From contig OZ024807.1 in NCBI GenBank assembly GCA_964017045.1, positions 13,834,941 through 13,898,940 on the forward strand: 64,000 bases of DNA, in the 5' to 3' direction. The translations under genes were made by a program, and so were the position numbers. The stretch is from Omphiscola glabra (Eukaryota > Mollusca > Gastropoda > Lymnaeidae). Under the pieces are notes generated by a model that worked only from the letters and a program-made list of their open reading frames with translations, ran no database searches and was not told the origin of the DNA. Positions 10,869 through 23,583 of the stretch are shown piece after piece. Position 1 is the stretch's first letter; every line of letters begins with the position of its first letter.

Positions 10869-11354
10869 CAGATAAACACAAACTGCCATGATAACTCGAC
10901 CTGGCGGTGGTGGTAGAGGTATTGGTGGATGTGGTAGGGTGGTGGTCGTTGATGTGGTGGTGGTGAAGGTGGAGGTGTCGGTGGAGTGGTAGGGGTGGTG
11001 GTGGGCTGGTGGTGGTGGGGTGGAGGTGGTGGTGGTGGAGGGGTGGTGGTGGAGGTAGATGTGGTAGGGTAGCGGTGGGGGTGGTGGTGGAGGTAGCGCT
11101 GGCGTTGGTTGTTACCTGTGTGGTAGAGGTGGAGGTGGTAGGAGTGATGGTGGGGTGGTGGTGAAGGTGGTGGTGGGGTGGTGGTGGATGTGGTGATGGA
11201 GGAAAATGTGGTGGAGGTGGTAGGCATGGTGGTGGGGGTGGTAGGCATGTTGGTGGGGGTGGTGGTTGACGTGGTGGTGGGGTGGTGGTACCTCCGCTCA
11301 TGTATCAGTACATGCCGCTTCGCAGTCTGTGCCACTGGTTCATCCGTGCAGCAC
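10869..11354 (-). repeat. Unit 11, class B, open in read-through frame (486 bp)
   Basis: Open from acceptor to donor and close to units 6 and 9, with private changes GAGGAAAATG and GGCATGTTGG. The right-hand spacer begins A-type and ends B-type (ACAGTACAGTGCTCAC), so it is a mosaic. Confidence 0.85.
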
Positions 11355-11767
11355 CTATTAGAATGGAAAAAACAACTGATTATATGAATCAATAACTTCA
11401 ATTGACTGCACTATTTAAAAAATCTTTCTCAAATCTGTTGCCAGTTTTTGTTTTAGTTAGTTATCCCAAATAATTCCAAACAAAATTAAATCATAACTTT
11501 CTTTAGAATCGAGGAACAAAACTAAATTTGGTATCAATGAATTACATTTTTTAGATCCCATCGAATCAAGCTAAATCTCAAAGTTATAACTTCATTTTGA
11601 AAATTGTACCAATTACCTACATGCCAACATACAGTACAGTGCTCACATTTAAATTAATTAACAATGTATGCTATTATTTTAATAAAGTATGACAAACAGT
11701 TTGTCTTATAATTATACTTAATTTGATTATAACCCAAGATGATTGTTTACAAAAAGAATTGACTTAC

Positions 11768-12191
11768 CAGATAAACACAAACTGCCATGATAACTCGACC
11801 AGACAGCTAAGAGAACCATCTGGATGTGATGTGGGGTGGTGATGGAGGTATTGTAGGGTGATAGGGGTGGTGGTGGGCTGGTGGTAAAGATGGTGGTGGT
11901 AGGAGTGGTGGTGGGGTGGAGGTGGTTGTGGTGGTGGGGTGGTGGTGGAGGTAGATGTGGTAGGGTGGCGGTGGGGGTGGTGGTGGAGGTAGCGATGGCG
12001 GTGGTTGTTACGGGCGTGGTAGAGTTGGAGGTGGTAGGAGTGATGGTAGGGTGGTGGTGGACGTGGTGATGGAGGTGAAGGTGGTGGAGGTGGTAGGCAT
12101 GGTGGTGGATGGGTGGTGGTGGTGGTACCTCCGCTCATGTATCAGTCCATGCCGCTTCGCAGTCTGTGCAACTCGTTCATCCGTGCAGAAT
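11768..12191 (-). repeat. Unit 12, class C exon-like domain (424 bp)
   Basis: Typical class C; its acceptor gives TGA at the predicted junction. It shares the private GTGATAGGGG variant with unit 50, 36.6 kb away. C-type spacer to the right. Confidence 0.85.
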
Positions 12192-12596
12192 CTATTAGAA
12201 TGGAAATAACAACTGATTATATGAATCAATAACTTCAATTGACTGCTCTATTTAAAAAATCTTTCTCAAATCTGTTGCCAGTTTTTGTTTTAGTTAGTTA
12301 TCCCAAATAATTCCCCAAAAAATTAAATCATAACTTTCTTTAGAATCGAGGAACAAAACTAAATTTGGTATCAATGAATTACATTTTTTAGATCCCATCG
12401 AATCAAATTAAATCTCATAGCTATAACTTCATTTTGAAAATTGAACCAATTTCCTACATACACTACAGTGCTCCCATTTAAATTTATTAACAATGTATGC
12501 TATTATTTTAATAAAGTATGACAAACAGTTTGTCTTTTAATTATACTTAATTTGATTATAACCTAAGATGATTGTTTACAAAAAGAATTGACTTAC
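12192..12596 (-). repeat. Representative C-type spacer / putative intron (405 bp)
   Basis: C-type markers on + are CAAATTAAATCTCATAGC, ATTGAACCAATTTCC and AATTCCCCAAAAAATT. It is 8 bp shorter than A/B types because one copy of a CTACATGC/CTACATAC near-repeat is missing. AAATTTATTAAC places AATAAA on the minus strand at 12483-12488, absent from A/B spacers. Confidence 0.8.
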
Positions 12597-13069
12597 CAGA
12601 TAAACACAAACTGCCATGATAACTCGACCTGGCGGTGGTGGTAGAGGTGGTGGTGGATGTGGTAGGGTGGTGGTGGGGTGGTGGTCGTCGATGTGGTGGT
12701 GGTGAAGGTGGAGGTGTCAGTGGAGTGGTAGGGGTGGTGGTGGGCTGGTGGTAAAGCTGGTGGTGAGGTGGAGGTGGTGGTGGTGGTGGGGGTGGTGGGG
12801 TGGTGGTGAAGGTAGATGTGGTAGGGTGGGGGTGGTGGTGGAGGTAGCGCTGGTGTTGGTTGTTACGGGCGTGGTAGAGGTGGAGGTGGTACGAGTGATG
12901 GTGGGGTGGTGGTGGGGTGGTGGTGATGGAGGTGAAGGTGGTGGAGGTGGTAGGCGTGGAGGTGGGGGTGGTGGTTGACGTGGTGGTGGGGTGGTGGTGG
13001 TGGTACCTCCGCTCATGTATCAGTACATGCCGCTTCGCTGTCTGTGCCACTGGTTCATACGTGCAGCAC
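12597..13069 (-). repeat. Unit 13, class A exon-like domain (473 bp)
   Basis: Splice signals intact; length is 2 modulo 3. GGTAAAGCTGG sub-type with an added GGGGGTGGTGG stretch near 12789. A-type spacer to the right. Confidence 0.85.
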
Positions 13070-13482
13070 CTATTAGAATGGAAAAAACAACTGATTATAT
13101 GAATCAATAACTTCAATTGACTGCACTATTTACAAAATCTTTCTCAAATCTGTTGCCAGTTTTTGTTTTAGTTAGTTATCCCAAATAATTCCAAACAAAA
13201 TTAAATCATAACTTTCTTTAGAATCGACGAACAAAACTAAATTTGGTATCAATGAATTACATTTTTTAGATCCAATCGAATCAAGCTAAATCTCAAAGTT
13301 ATAACTTCATTTTGAAAATTGTACCAATTACCTACATGCCTACATACACTACAGTGCTTCCATTTAAATTAATTAACAATGTATGCTATTATTTTAATAA
13401 AGTATGACAAACAGTTTGTCTTATAATTATACTTAATTTGATTATAACCCAAGATGATCGTTTACAAAAAGAATTGACTTAC

Positions 13483-13900
13483 CAGATAAACACAAACTGC
13501 CATGATAACTCGACCAGACAGCTAAGAGAACCATCTGGATGTGATGTGGGGTGGTGATGGAGGTATTGTAGGGTGGTAGGGGTGGTGGTGGGCTGGTGGT
13601 AAAGATGGTGGTGGTAGGAGTGGTGGTGGGGTGGAGGTGGTTGTGGTGGTGGGGTGGTGGTGGAGGTAGATGTGGTAGGGTGGCGGTGGGGGTGGGGGTA
13701 GCGCTGGCGGTGGTTGTTATGGGCGTGGTAGAGTTGGAGGTGGTAGGAGTGATCGTGGGGTGGTGGTGGACGTGGTGATGGAGGTGAAGGTGGTGGAGGT
13801 GGTAGGCATGGTGGTGGATGGGTGGTGGTGGTGGTACCTCCGCTCATGTATCAGTCCATGCCGCTTCGCTGTCTGTGCAACTGGTTCATCCGTGCAGAAT
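13483..13900 (-). repeat. Unit 14, class C exon-like domain (418 bp)
   Basis: Class C with a 6-bp shorter GGGGGTGGGGGTAGCGC stretch, shared with units 16, 21, 57 and 63. C acceptor. C-type spacer to the right with ATTGTACC. Confidence 0.85.
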
Positions 13901-14305
13901 CTATTAGAATGGAAATAACAACTGATTATATGAATCAATAACTTCAATTGACTGCTCTATTTAAAAAATCTTTCTCAAATCTGTTGCCAGTTTCTGTTTT
14001 AGTTAGTTATCCCAAATAATTGCCAAAAAAATTAAATCATAACTTTCTTCAGAATCGAGGAACAAAACTAAATTTGGTATCAATGAATTACATTTTTTAG
14101 ATCCCATCGAATCAAATTAAATCTCATAGCTATAACTTCATTTTGAAAATTGTACCAATTTCCTACATACACTACAGTGCTCCCATTTAAATTTATTAAC
14201 AATGTATGCTATTATTTTAATAAAGTATGACAAACAGTTTGTCTTTTAATTATACTTAATTTGATTATAACCCAAGATGATTGTTTACAAAAAGAATTGA
14301 CTTAC

Positions 14306-14780
14306 CAGATAAACACAAACTGCCATGATAACTTGACCTGGCGGTGGTGGTAGAGGTGGTGGTGGATGTGGTAGGGTGGTGGTGGGGTGGTGGTCGTCGA
14401 TGTGGTGGTGGTGAAGGTGGAGGTGTCGGTGGAGTGGTAGGGGTGGTGGTGGGCTGGTGGTAAAGGTGGTGGTGAGGTGGACGTGGTGGTGGTGGTGGGG
14501 TGGTGGTGGGGTGGTGGTGGAGGTAGATGTGGTAGGGTGGGGGTGGTGGTGGAGGTAGCGCTGGTGTTGGTTGTTACGGGCGTGGTAGAGGTGGAGGTGG
14601 TACGAGTGATGGTGGGGTGGTGGTGGGGTGGTGGTGGATGTGGTGATGGAGGTGAAGGTGGTGGAGTTGGTAGGCGTGGTGGTTTGGGTGGTGGTTGACG
14701 TGGTGGTGGGGTGGTACCTCCGCTCATGTATCAGTACATGCCGCTTCGTTGTCTGTGTCACTGGTTCATACGTGCAGCAC
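14306..14780 (-). repeat. Unit 15, class A exon-like domain (475 bp)
   Basis: Length is 1 modulo 3. Carries GGTGGTTTGGGTGG and TTCGTTGTCTGTGTCAC, variants shared with units 19 and 30. A-type spacer to the right. Confidence 0.85.
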
Positions 14781-15193
14781 CTATTAGAATGGAAAAAACA
14801 ACTGATTATATGAATCAATAACTTCAATTGACTGCACTATTTAAAAAATCTTTCTCAAATCTGTTGCCAGTTTTTGTTTTAGTTAGTTATCCCAAATAAT
14901 TCCAAACAAAATTAAATCATAACTTTCTTTAGAATCGACGAACAAAACTAAATTTGGTATCAATGAATTACATTTTTTAGATCCAATCGAATCAAGCTAA
15001 ATCTCAAAGTTATAACTTCATTTTGAAAATTGTACCAATTACCTACATGCCTACATACACTACAGTGCTTCCATTTAAATTAATTAACAATGTATGCTAT
15101 TATTTTAATAAAGTATGACAAACAGTTTGTCTTATAATTATACTTAATTTGATTATAACCCAAGATGATCGTTTACAAAAAGAATTGACTTAC

Positions 15194-15611
15194 CAGATAA
15201 ACACAAACTGCCATGATAACTCGACCAGACAGCTAAGAGAACCATCTGGATGTGATGTGGGGTGGTGATGGAGGTATTGTAGGGTGGTAGGGGTGGTGGT
15301 GGGCTGGTGGTAAAGATGGTGGTGGTAGGAGTGGTGGTGGGGTGGAGGTGGTTGTGGTGGTGGGGTGGTGGTGGAGGTAGATGTGGTAGGGTGGCGGTGG
15401 GGGTGGGGGTAGCGCTAGCGGTGGTTGTTATGGGCGTGGTAGAGTTGGAGGTGGTAGGAGTGATGGTGGGGTGGTGGTGGACGTGGTGATGGAGGTGAAG
15501 GTGGTGGAGGTGGTAGGCATGGTGGTGGATGGGTGGTGGTGGTGGTACCTCCGCTCATGTATCAGTCCATGCCGCTTCGCTGTCTGTGCCACTGGTTCAT
15601 CCGTGCAGCAC
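15194..15611 (-). repeat. Unit 16, class C with B-like acceptor (418 bp)
   Basis: Class C donor side matching unit 21 (GCGCTAGCGG), but the acceptor has GCAGCAC rather than GCAGAAT. C-type spacer to the right. The read-through frame stops inside. Confidence 0.85.
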
Positions 15612-16016
15612 CTATTAGAATGGAAATAACAACTGATTATATGAATCAATAACTTCAATTGACTGCTCTATTTAAAAAATCTTTCTCAAATCTGTTGCCA
15701 GTTTCTGTTTTAGTTAGTTATCCCAAATAATTGCCAAAAAAATTAAATCATAACTTTCTTTAGAATCGAGGAACAAAACTAAATTTGGTATCAATGAATT
15801 ACATTTTTTAGATCCCATCGAATCAAATTAAATCTCATAGCTATAACTTCATTTTGAAAATTGTACCAATTTCCTACATACACTACAGTGCTCCCATTTA
15901 AATTTATTAACAATGTATGCTATTATTTTAATAAAGTATGACAAACAGTTTGTCTTATAATTATACTTAATTTGATTATAACCCAAGATGATTGTTTACA
16001 AAAAGAATTGACTTAC

Positions 16017-16426
16017 CAGATAAACACAAACTGCCATGATAACTCGACCAGACAGCTAAGAGAACCATCTGGATGTGATGTGGGGTGGTGATGGAGGTAT
16101 TGTAGGGTGGTAGGGGTGGTGGTGGGCTGGTGGTAAAGATGGTGGTGGTAGGAGTGGTGGTGGGGTGGAGGTGGTTGTGGTGGAGGTAGATGTGGTAGGG
16201 TGGCGGTGGGGGTGGTGGTGGAGGTAGCACTGGCGGTGGTTGTTATGGGCGTGGTAGAGTTGGAGGTGGTAGGAGTGATGGTGGGGTGGTGGTGGACGTT
16301 GTGATGGAGGTGAAGGTGGTGGAGGTGGTAGGCATGGTGGTGGATGGGTGGTGGTGGTGGTACCTCCGCTCATGTATCAGTCCATGCCGCTTCGCTGTCT
16401 GTGCAACTGGTTCATCCGTGCAGAAT
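16017..16426 (-). repeat. Unit 17, class C exon-like domain (410 bp)
   Basis: Has a deletion at GGTTGTGGTGGAGGTAGATG that is shared only with unit 42. The adjoining C-type spacer (403 bp) also shares CTTCATTGACTG with the unit 42 spacer, so the two are close relatives 23.5 kb apart. Confidence 0.85.
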
Positions 16427-16829
16427 CTATTAGAATGGAAATAACAACTGATTATATGAATCAATAACTTCATTGACTGCTCTATTTAAAAAATCTTTCT
16501 CAAATCTGTTGCCAGTTTTTGTTTTAGTTAGTTATCCCAAATAATTCCCAAAAAAATTAAATCATAACTTTCTTTAGAATCGAGGAACAAAACTAAATTT
16601 GGTATCAATGAATTACATCTTTAGATCCCATCGAATCAAATTAAATCTCATAGCTATAACTTCATTTTGAAAATTGAACCAATTTCCTACATACACTACA
16701 GTGCTCCCATTTAAATTTATTAACAATGTATGCTATTATTTTAATAAAGTATGACAAACAGTTTGTCTTTTAATTATACTTAATTTGATTATAACCCAAG
16801 ATGATCGTTTACAAAAAGAATTGACTTAC

Positions 16830-17314
16830 CAGATAAACACAAACTGCCATGATAACTCGACCTGGCGGTGGTGGTAGAGGTGGTGGTGGATGTGGTAGGG
16901 TGGTGGTCGTTGATGTGGTGGTGGTGAAGGTGGAGGTGTCGGTGGAGTGGTAAGGGTGGTGGTGGGCTGGTGGTGGTGGGGTGGAGGTGGTGGTGGTGGA
17001 GGGGTGGTGGTGGAGGTAGATGTGGTAGGGTAGCGGTGGGGGTGGTGGTGGAGGTAGCGCTGGCGTTGGTTGTTACCTGTGTGGTAGAGGTGGAGGTGGT
17101 AGGAGTGATGGTGGGGTGGTGGTGAAGGTGGTGGTGGGGTGGTGGTGGATGTGGTGATGGAGGAAAAGGTGGTGGAGGTGGTAGGCATGGTGGTGGGGTG
17201 GTAGGCATGGTGGTGGGGGTGGTGGTTGACGTGGTGGTGGGGTGGTGGTACCTCCGCTCATGTATCAGTACATGCCGCTTCGCAGTCTGTGCCACTGGTT
17301 CATCCGTGCAGCAC
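16830..17314 (-). repeat. Unit 18, class B exon-like domain (485 bp)
   Basis: One G is lost between the two copies of the 21-bp motif (TGGTGGGGTGGTAGGCATGG), shifting the frame. The same loss is in units 29 and 40. The right-hand B spacer carries AATCGTAAC, shared with units 29, 40 and 60. Confidence 0.85.
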
Positions 17315-17727
17315 CTATTAGAATGGAAATAACAACTGATTATATGAATCAATAACTTCAATTGACTGCTCTATTTAAAAAATCTTTCTCAAATATGTTG
17401 CCAGTTTTTGTTTTAGTTAGTTATCCCAAATAATTTCAAACAAAATTAAATCGTAACTTTCTTTAGAATCGACGAACAAAACTAAATTTGGTATCAATGA
17501 ATTACATTTTTTAGATCCCATCGAATCAAACTAAATCTCAAAGCTATAACTTCATTTTGAAAATTATACCAATTACCTACATGCCTACATACAGTACAGT
17601 GCTCACATTTAAATTAATTAACAATGTATGCTATTATTTTAATAAAGTATGACAAACAGTTTGTCTTATAATTATACTTAATTTGATTATAACCCAAGAT
17701 GATTGTTTACAAAAAGAATTGACTTAC

Positions 17728-18191
17728 CAGATAAACACAAACTGCCATGATAACTTGACCTGGCGGTGGTGGTAGAGGTGGTGGTGGATGTGGTAGGGTG
17801 GTGGTGGGGTGGTGGTCGTCGATGTGGTGGTGGTGAAGGTGGAGGTGTCGGTGGAGTGGTAGGGGTGGTGGTGGGCTGGTGGTAAAGGTGGTGGTGAGGT
17901 GGACGTGGTGGTGGTGGTGGGGTGGTGGTGGAGGTAGATGTGGTAGGGTGGGGGTGGTGGTGGAGGTAGCGCTGGTGTTGGTTGTTACGGGCGTGGTAGA
18001 GGTGGAGGTGGTACGAGTGATGGTGGGGTGGTGGTGGGGTGGTGGTGGATGTGGTGATGGAGGTGAAGGTGGTGGAGGTGGTAGGCGTGGTGGTTTGGGT
18101 GGTGGTTGACGTGGTGGTGGGGTGGTACCTCCGCTCATGTATCAGTACATGCCGCTTCGTTGTCTGTGTCACTGGTTCATACGTGCAGCAC
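17728..18191 (-). repeat. Unit 19, class A exon-like domain (464 bp)
   Basis: Length is 2 modulo 3. GGTGGTTTGGGTGG and GTGTCACTGG variants as in units 15 and 30. A-type spacer to the right. Confidence 0.85.
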
Positions 18192-18604
18192 CTATTAGAA
18201 TGGAAAAAACAACTGATTATATGAATCAATAACTTCAATTGACTGCACTATTTAAAAAATCTTTCTCAAATCTGTTGCCAGTTTTTGTTTTAGTTAGTTA
18301 TCCCAAATAATTCCAAACAAAATTAAATCATAACTTTCTTTAGAATCGACGAACAAAACTAAATTTGGTATCAATGAATTACATTTTTTAGATCCAATCG
18401 AATCAAGCTAAATCTCAAAGTTATAACTTCATTTTGAAAATTGTACCAATTACCTACATGCCTACATACACTACAGTGCTTCCATTTAAATTAATTAACA
18501 ATGTATGCTATTATTTTAATAAAGTATGACAAACAGTTTGTCTTATAATTATACTTAATTTGATTATAACCCAAGATGATCGTTTACAAAAAGAATTGAC
18601 TTAC

Positions 18605-19058
18605 CAGATAAACACAAACTGCCATGATAACTCGACCTGGCGGTGGTGGTAGAGGTGGTGGTGGATGTGGTAGGGTGGTGGTCGTTGATGTAGTGGTGGT
18701 GAAGGTGGAGGGGTCGGTGGAGTGGTAGGGGTGGTGGTGGGTTGGTGGTGGTGGGGTGGAGGTGGTGGTGGTGGAGGGGTGGTGGTGGAGGTAGATGTGG
18801 TAGGGTAGCGGTGGGGGTGGTGGTGGAGGTAGTGCTGGCGTTGGTTGTTACCGGCGTGGTAGAGGTGGAGGTGGTAGGAGTGATGGTGGGGTGGTGGTGA
18901 AGGTGGTGGTGGATGTGGTGATGGAGGTGAAGGTGGTGGAGGTGGTAGGCATGGTGGTGGGGGTGGTGGTTGACGTGGTGGTGGGGTGGTGGTACCTCCG
19001 CTCATGTATCAGTACATGCCGCTTCGCTGTCTGTGGCACTGGTTCATCCGTGCAGCAC
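18605..19058 (-). repeat. Unit 20, class B exon-like domain (454 bp)
   Basis: TTACCGG sub-type with one copy of the 21-bp motif and GTGGCACTGG at the acceptor side. The Chi-like octamer is lost (GGGTTGGTGG). Length is 1 modulo 3. B-type spacer, 412 bp, with AGAATGACG (one base deleted). Confidence 0.85.
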
Positions 19059-19470
19059 CTATTAGAATGGAAATAACAACTGATTATATGAATCAATAAC
19101 TTCAATTGACTGCTCTATTTATAAAATCTTTCTCAAATCTGTTGCCAGTTTTTGTTTTAGTTAGTTATCCCAAATAATTTCAAACAAAATTAAATCATAA
19201 CTTTCTTTAGAATGACGAACAAAACTAAATTTGGTATCAATGAATTACATTTTTTAGATCCCATCGAATCAAACTAAATCTCAAAGCTATAACTTCATTT
19301 TGAAAATTATACCAATTACCTACATGCCTACATACAGTACAGTGCTTACATTTAAATTAATTAACAATGTATGCTATTATTTTAATAAAGTATGACAAAC
19401 AGTTTGTCTTATAATTATACTTAATTTGATTATAACCCAAGATGATTGTTTACAAAAAGAATTGACTTAC

Positions 19471-19888
19471 CAGATAAACACAAACTGCCATGATAACTCG
19501 ACCAGACAGCTAAGAGAACCATCTGGATGTGATGTGGGGTGGTGATGGAGGTATTGTAGGGTGGTAGGGGTGGTGGTGGGCTGGTGGTAAAGATGGTGGT
19601 GGTAGGAGTGGTGGTGGGGTGGAGGTGGTTGTGGTGGTGGGGTGGTGGTGGAGGTAGATGTGGTAGGGTGGCGGTGGGGGTGGGGGTAGCGCTAGCGGTG
19701 GTTGTTATGGGCGTGGTAGAGTTGGAGGTGGTAGGAGTGATGGTGGGGTGGTGGTGGACGTGGTGATGGAGGTGAAGGTGGTGGAGGTGGTAGTCATGGT
19801 GGTGGATGGGTGGTGGTGGTGGTACCTCCGCTCATGTATCAGTCCATGCCGCTTCGCTGTCTGTGCAACTGGTTCATCCGTGCAGAAT
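19471..19888 (-). repeat. Unit 21, class C exon-like domain (418 bp)
   Basis: Same sub-type as unit 16 (GCGCTAGCGG) with a private GGTAGTCATGG change. C acceptor, C-type spacer to the right. Confidence 0.85.
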
Positions 19889-20293
19889 CTATTAGAATGG
19901 AAATAACAACTGATTATATGAATCAATAACTTCAATTGACTGCTCTATTTAAAAAATCTTTCTCAAATCTGTTGCCAGTTTCTGTTTTAGTTAGTTATCC
20001 CAAATAATTGCCAAAAAAATTAAATCATAACTTTCTTTAGAATCGAGGAACAAAACTAAATTTGGTATCAATGAATTACATTTTTTAGATCCCATCGAAT
20101 CAAATTAAATCTCATAGCTATAACTTCATTTTGAAAATTGTACCAATTTCCTACATACACTACAGTGCTCCCATTTAAATTTATTAACAATGTATGCTAT
20201 TATTTTAATAAAGTATGACAAACAGTTTGTCTTATAATTATACTTAATTTGATTATAACCCAAGATGATTGTTTACAAAAAGAATTGACTTAC

Positions 20294-20779
20294 CAGATAA
20301 ACACAAACTGCCATGATAACTCGACCTGGCGGTGGTGGTAGAGGTGGTGGTGGATGTGGTAGGGTGGTGGTGGGGTGGTGGTCGTCGATGTGGTGGTGGT
20401 GAAGGTGGAGGTGTCAGTGGAGTGGTAGGGGTGGTGGTGGGCTGGTGGTAAAGGTGGTGGTGAGGTGGAGGTGGTGGTGGTGGTGGGGTGGTGGTGGTGG
20501 GGTGGTGGTGGAGGTAGATGTGGTAGGGTGGGGGTGGTGGTGGAGGTAGCGATGGTGTTGGTTGTTATGGGCGTGGTAGAGGTGGAGGTGGTACGAGTGA
20601 TGGTGGGGTGGTGGTGGGGTGGTGGTGGAAGCGGTAATGGAGGTGAAGGTGGTGGAGGTGGTAGGCGTGGTGGTGGGGGTGGTGGTTGACGTGGTGGTGG
20701 GGTGGTGGGGTGGTACCTCCGCTCATGTATCAGTACATGCCGCTTCGCTGTCTGTGCCAATGGTTCATACATGCAGCAC
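20294..20779 (-). repeat. Unit 22, class A, open in read-through frame (486 bp)
   Basis: Multiple of 3 and open from acceptor to donor. The start reads CCMYEPLAQ rather than CCTYEPVAQ; unit 43 shares this. It contains an extra GGTGGTGGTGGGG block. The spacer to the right is B-type. Confidence 0.85.
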
Positions 20780-21191
20780 CTATTAGAATGGAAAAAACAA
20801 CTGATTATATGAATCAATAACTTCAATTGACTGCTATATTTATAAAATCTTTCTCAAATCTGTTGCCAGTTTTTGTTTTAGTTAGTTATCCCAAATAATT
20901 TCAAACAAAATTAAATCATAACTTTCTTTAGAATGACGAACAAAATTAAATTTGGTATCAATGAATTACATTTTTTAGATCCCATCGAATCAAACTAAAT
21001 CTCAAAGCTATAACTTCATTTTGAAAATTATACCAATTACCTACATGCCTACATACAGTACAGTGCTCACATTTAAATTAATTAACAATGTATGCTATTA
21101 TTTTAATAAAGTATGACAAACAGTTTGTCTTATAATTATACTTAATTTGATTATAACCCAAGATGATCGTTTACAAAAAGAATTGACTTAC

Positions 21192-23583
21192 CAGATAAAC
21201 ACAAACTGCCATAATAACTCGACCTGGCGGTGGTGGTAGAGGTGGTGGTGGATGTGGTAGGGTGGTGGTCGTTGATGTGGTGGTGGTGAAGGTGGAGGTG
21301 TCGGTGGAGTGGTAGGGGTGGTGGTGGGCTGGTGGTGGTGGGGTGGAGGTGGTGGTGGTGGAGGGGTGGTGGTGGAGGTAGATGTGGTAGGGTAGCGGTG
21401 GGGGTGGTGGTGGAGGTAGCGCTGGCATTGGTTGTTACCGGCGTGGTAGAGGTGGAGGTGGTAGGAGTGATGGTGGGGTGGAGGTTGTGGTGGTGGAGGT
21501 GGTGGTGAAGGTGGTGGTGGTGAAGGTGGTGGTGGAGGTGTCGGAGGAGTGGTAGAGGTGGTGGTGTGGTAGAGGTGGTGGAGTGGTGTAGGGGTGTTGG
21601 TGGATGTGGTAGGGTGGTGGTGGTGATGGTGTGTGAAGGTCGTGGAGGCGTGGTGTTGTGGTGGTGAAGTGCTGGTGATGGGTGGGTGCTAGTGCTGGTT
21701 GAGGTGAAGTGGTGGCGGTGGAAGTGGATGTGGTACGGGTGGTAGTGGGGTGGTGGATGTGGTAATGGTGGAGGTGGTGGAGGTGGTGGTGACGGTGGTA
21801 GAGGTGGAGTTGGTGGTGGATGTTGTAGGAGTTGTTGTGTGGGTGATGGTGGAGTGGTGGTGGTGGGGTTGTGGTGGAAGTGTTGGTGGAGGTGGAAGGG
21901 TTTGTGTTGAAGTTGGTGGTGGTGTGGTGTGGTTGATGGTGAAGTGGTGGTGAGGTGGTGGTGGTGGAGGTGGTGGTAAAGGTGGTGGAGGGAGTGGTGG
22001 AAGTGGTGGTGGAGGTGATGGTTGACATGGTGATTTGGGTGGGAGTGATGGTGGAGGTTTTGGTGGATGTGTTGATGGGAAAGTGATGCATGTTGTGGAG
22101 GGTGGTGGAGGTTTTGGTGGGGAAATGATGCGGTACTGTGGATGTTGTGGTGGTAGTAAAAGAGGTGGTGGTAGTAGTATGAGAGGTGATGGTAGTAGAT
22201 GTAGTAAAAGCAAAGGACACCCTAACCTAGAAAAGGACACCCCAAACCTAACAAAGGGTAGCCCGGTCACCAGCTACTGGTCGCCAGCTCCGGATCACCA
22301 GCTACCATTTGCCAGCTCCCGGGCGCATCCCCCCCCCCACATAAAAAGGACAACCCCAACCAACAAAAGGACACTCCAAACCTAACAAAGGACAGCCCGG
22401 TCACCAGCTCCCGATCGCCAGCTCCGGATCACCGGCTACCGTTTGCCAGCTCCCGGGCGCCCTCCCCCCCTCCCACATAAAAAGGACTAACCCCAACCAA
22501 CAAAAGGACACTCCAAACCTAACAAAGGACAGCCCCGGTCACCAGCTCCCGATCGCCAGTTCCGGATCACTAGCTCCCGTTTGCCAGCTCTCGGACGCAA
22601 CTCCGAAAATAAAAAGGACACCCCAAACCCTACAAAAGGCACTCCAAACCTAACAAAGTATAGCCCGGTTACCAGCTCCGATTGCTAGCTCTGGGTCGCT
22701 AGCTCCCGTTTGCCAGTTCCCGGGCGCCACCCCCAGCAGAAAAAATGACACCACGAACCTAAAAGGAATCCCTAAACAAAAAAAAAGACACTCCGATCGC
22801 AACTTCTGGGTTGCCAGCAACCCAGTTTGCCAGCTCCCGAGAAGCAGCTTCCGGTCACCACCCAACCTAAAAAAGACACCCCAACCTAACATGGATACCC
22901 CCAACCTAATAAAGGATACTCCCAACCTAACAAATATACCCCCAAACTAACAAATAGGTGGTGTTGGTAGATGTGGAGTTGTTGCAGGTGTTGTAGGTGG
23001 TGGTAGATGTGGTGTTAGTGGATGTGCTGGTGTGGAAAGTAGTGGGGTGGATGTGCTGATGATGGATGTGGCAGAGGTGGTGGTGGATGTGGTGGTGGAG
23101 ATGATGTTAGGGAAATGATGGTGGTTGTGGATGTGGTGATGGTGGTTGTGGTGTTGGAGGTGGGGAACGTGGTGGTGGAGGTGGTGGTGGAGAAGGTGGT
23201 GGATGTAGTGGTGGATGTCATGGTGGAGGTGGTGGTGGAGATGGTGGTGGAGATGGTGGTGGATGTGGTGGTTGAGGTGGTGGGAGCGCGTGGTTGAGGT
23301 AGTGGTGGATGTGGTGGTGGAGGTAGATGTGGTAGGGTGGGGGTGGTGGTGGAGGTAGCGCTGGTGTTGAGTGTTATGGGCGTGGTAGAGGTGGAGGTGG
23401 TACGAGTGATGGTGGGGTGGTGGTGGGGTGGTGGTGGTTGTGGTGATGGAGGTGAAGGTGGTGGAGGTGGTAGGCATGGTGGTGGGGGTGGTGGTTGACG
23501 TGGTGGTGGGGTGGTGGTACCTCCGCTCATGTATCAGTCCATGCCGCTTCGCAGTCTGTGCAACTCGTTCATCCGTGCAGAAT
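21192..23583 (-). repeat. Unit 23, large cassette-bearing unit (2392 bp)
   Basis: B-like donor half, large-unit-specific G/T domain, cassette 22211-22957, second specific G/T domain, then a class C acceptor and C-type spacer. Unit 3 ends with a B-type acceptor, so the right arm of the large unit has been exchanged. Confidence 0.85.
22211..22957 (-). repeat. GC-rich minisatellite cassette 2 (747 bp)
   Basis: Same modules as cassette 1. The first poly-C tract is 10; the second is interrupted (CCTCCCCCCCTCCC). CCCCGG replaces CCCGG in the third module. Confidence 0.85.

Larger units (their letters stand above)
1898..21191. repeat. Higher-order repeat copy 1 (~19.3 kb)
   Basis: Runs from the first large, cassette-bearing unit to the start of the second. 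It holds the large unit plus 19 ordinary units (4-22). The cassette start recurs 19306 bp downstream. Confidence 0.7.
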
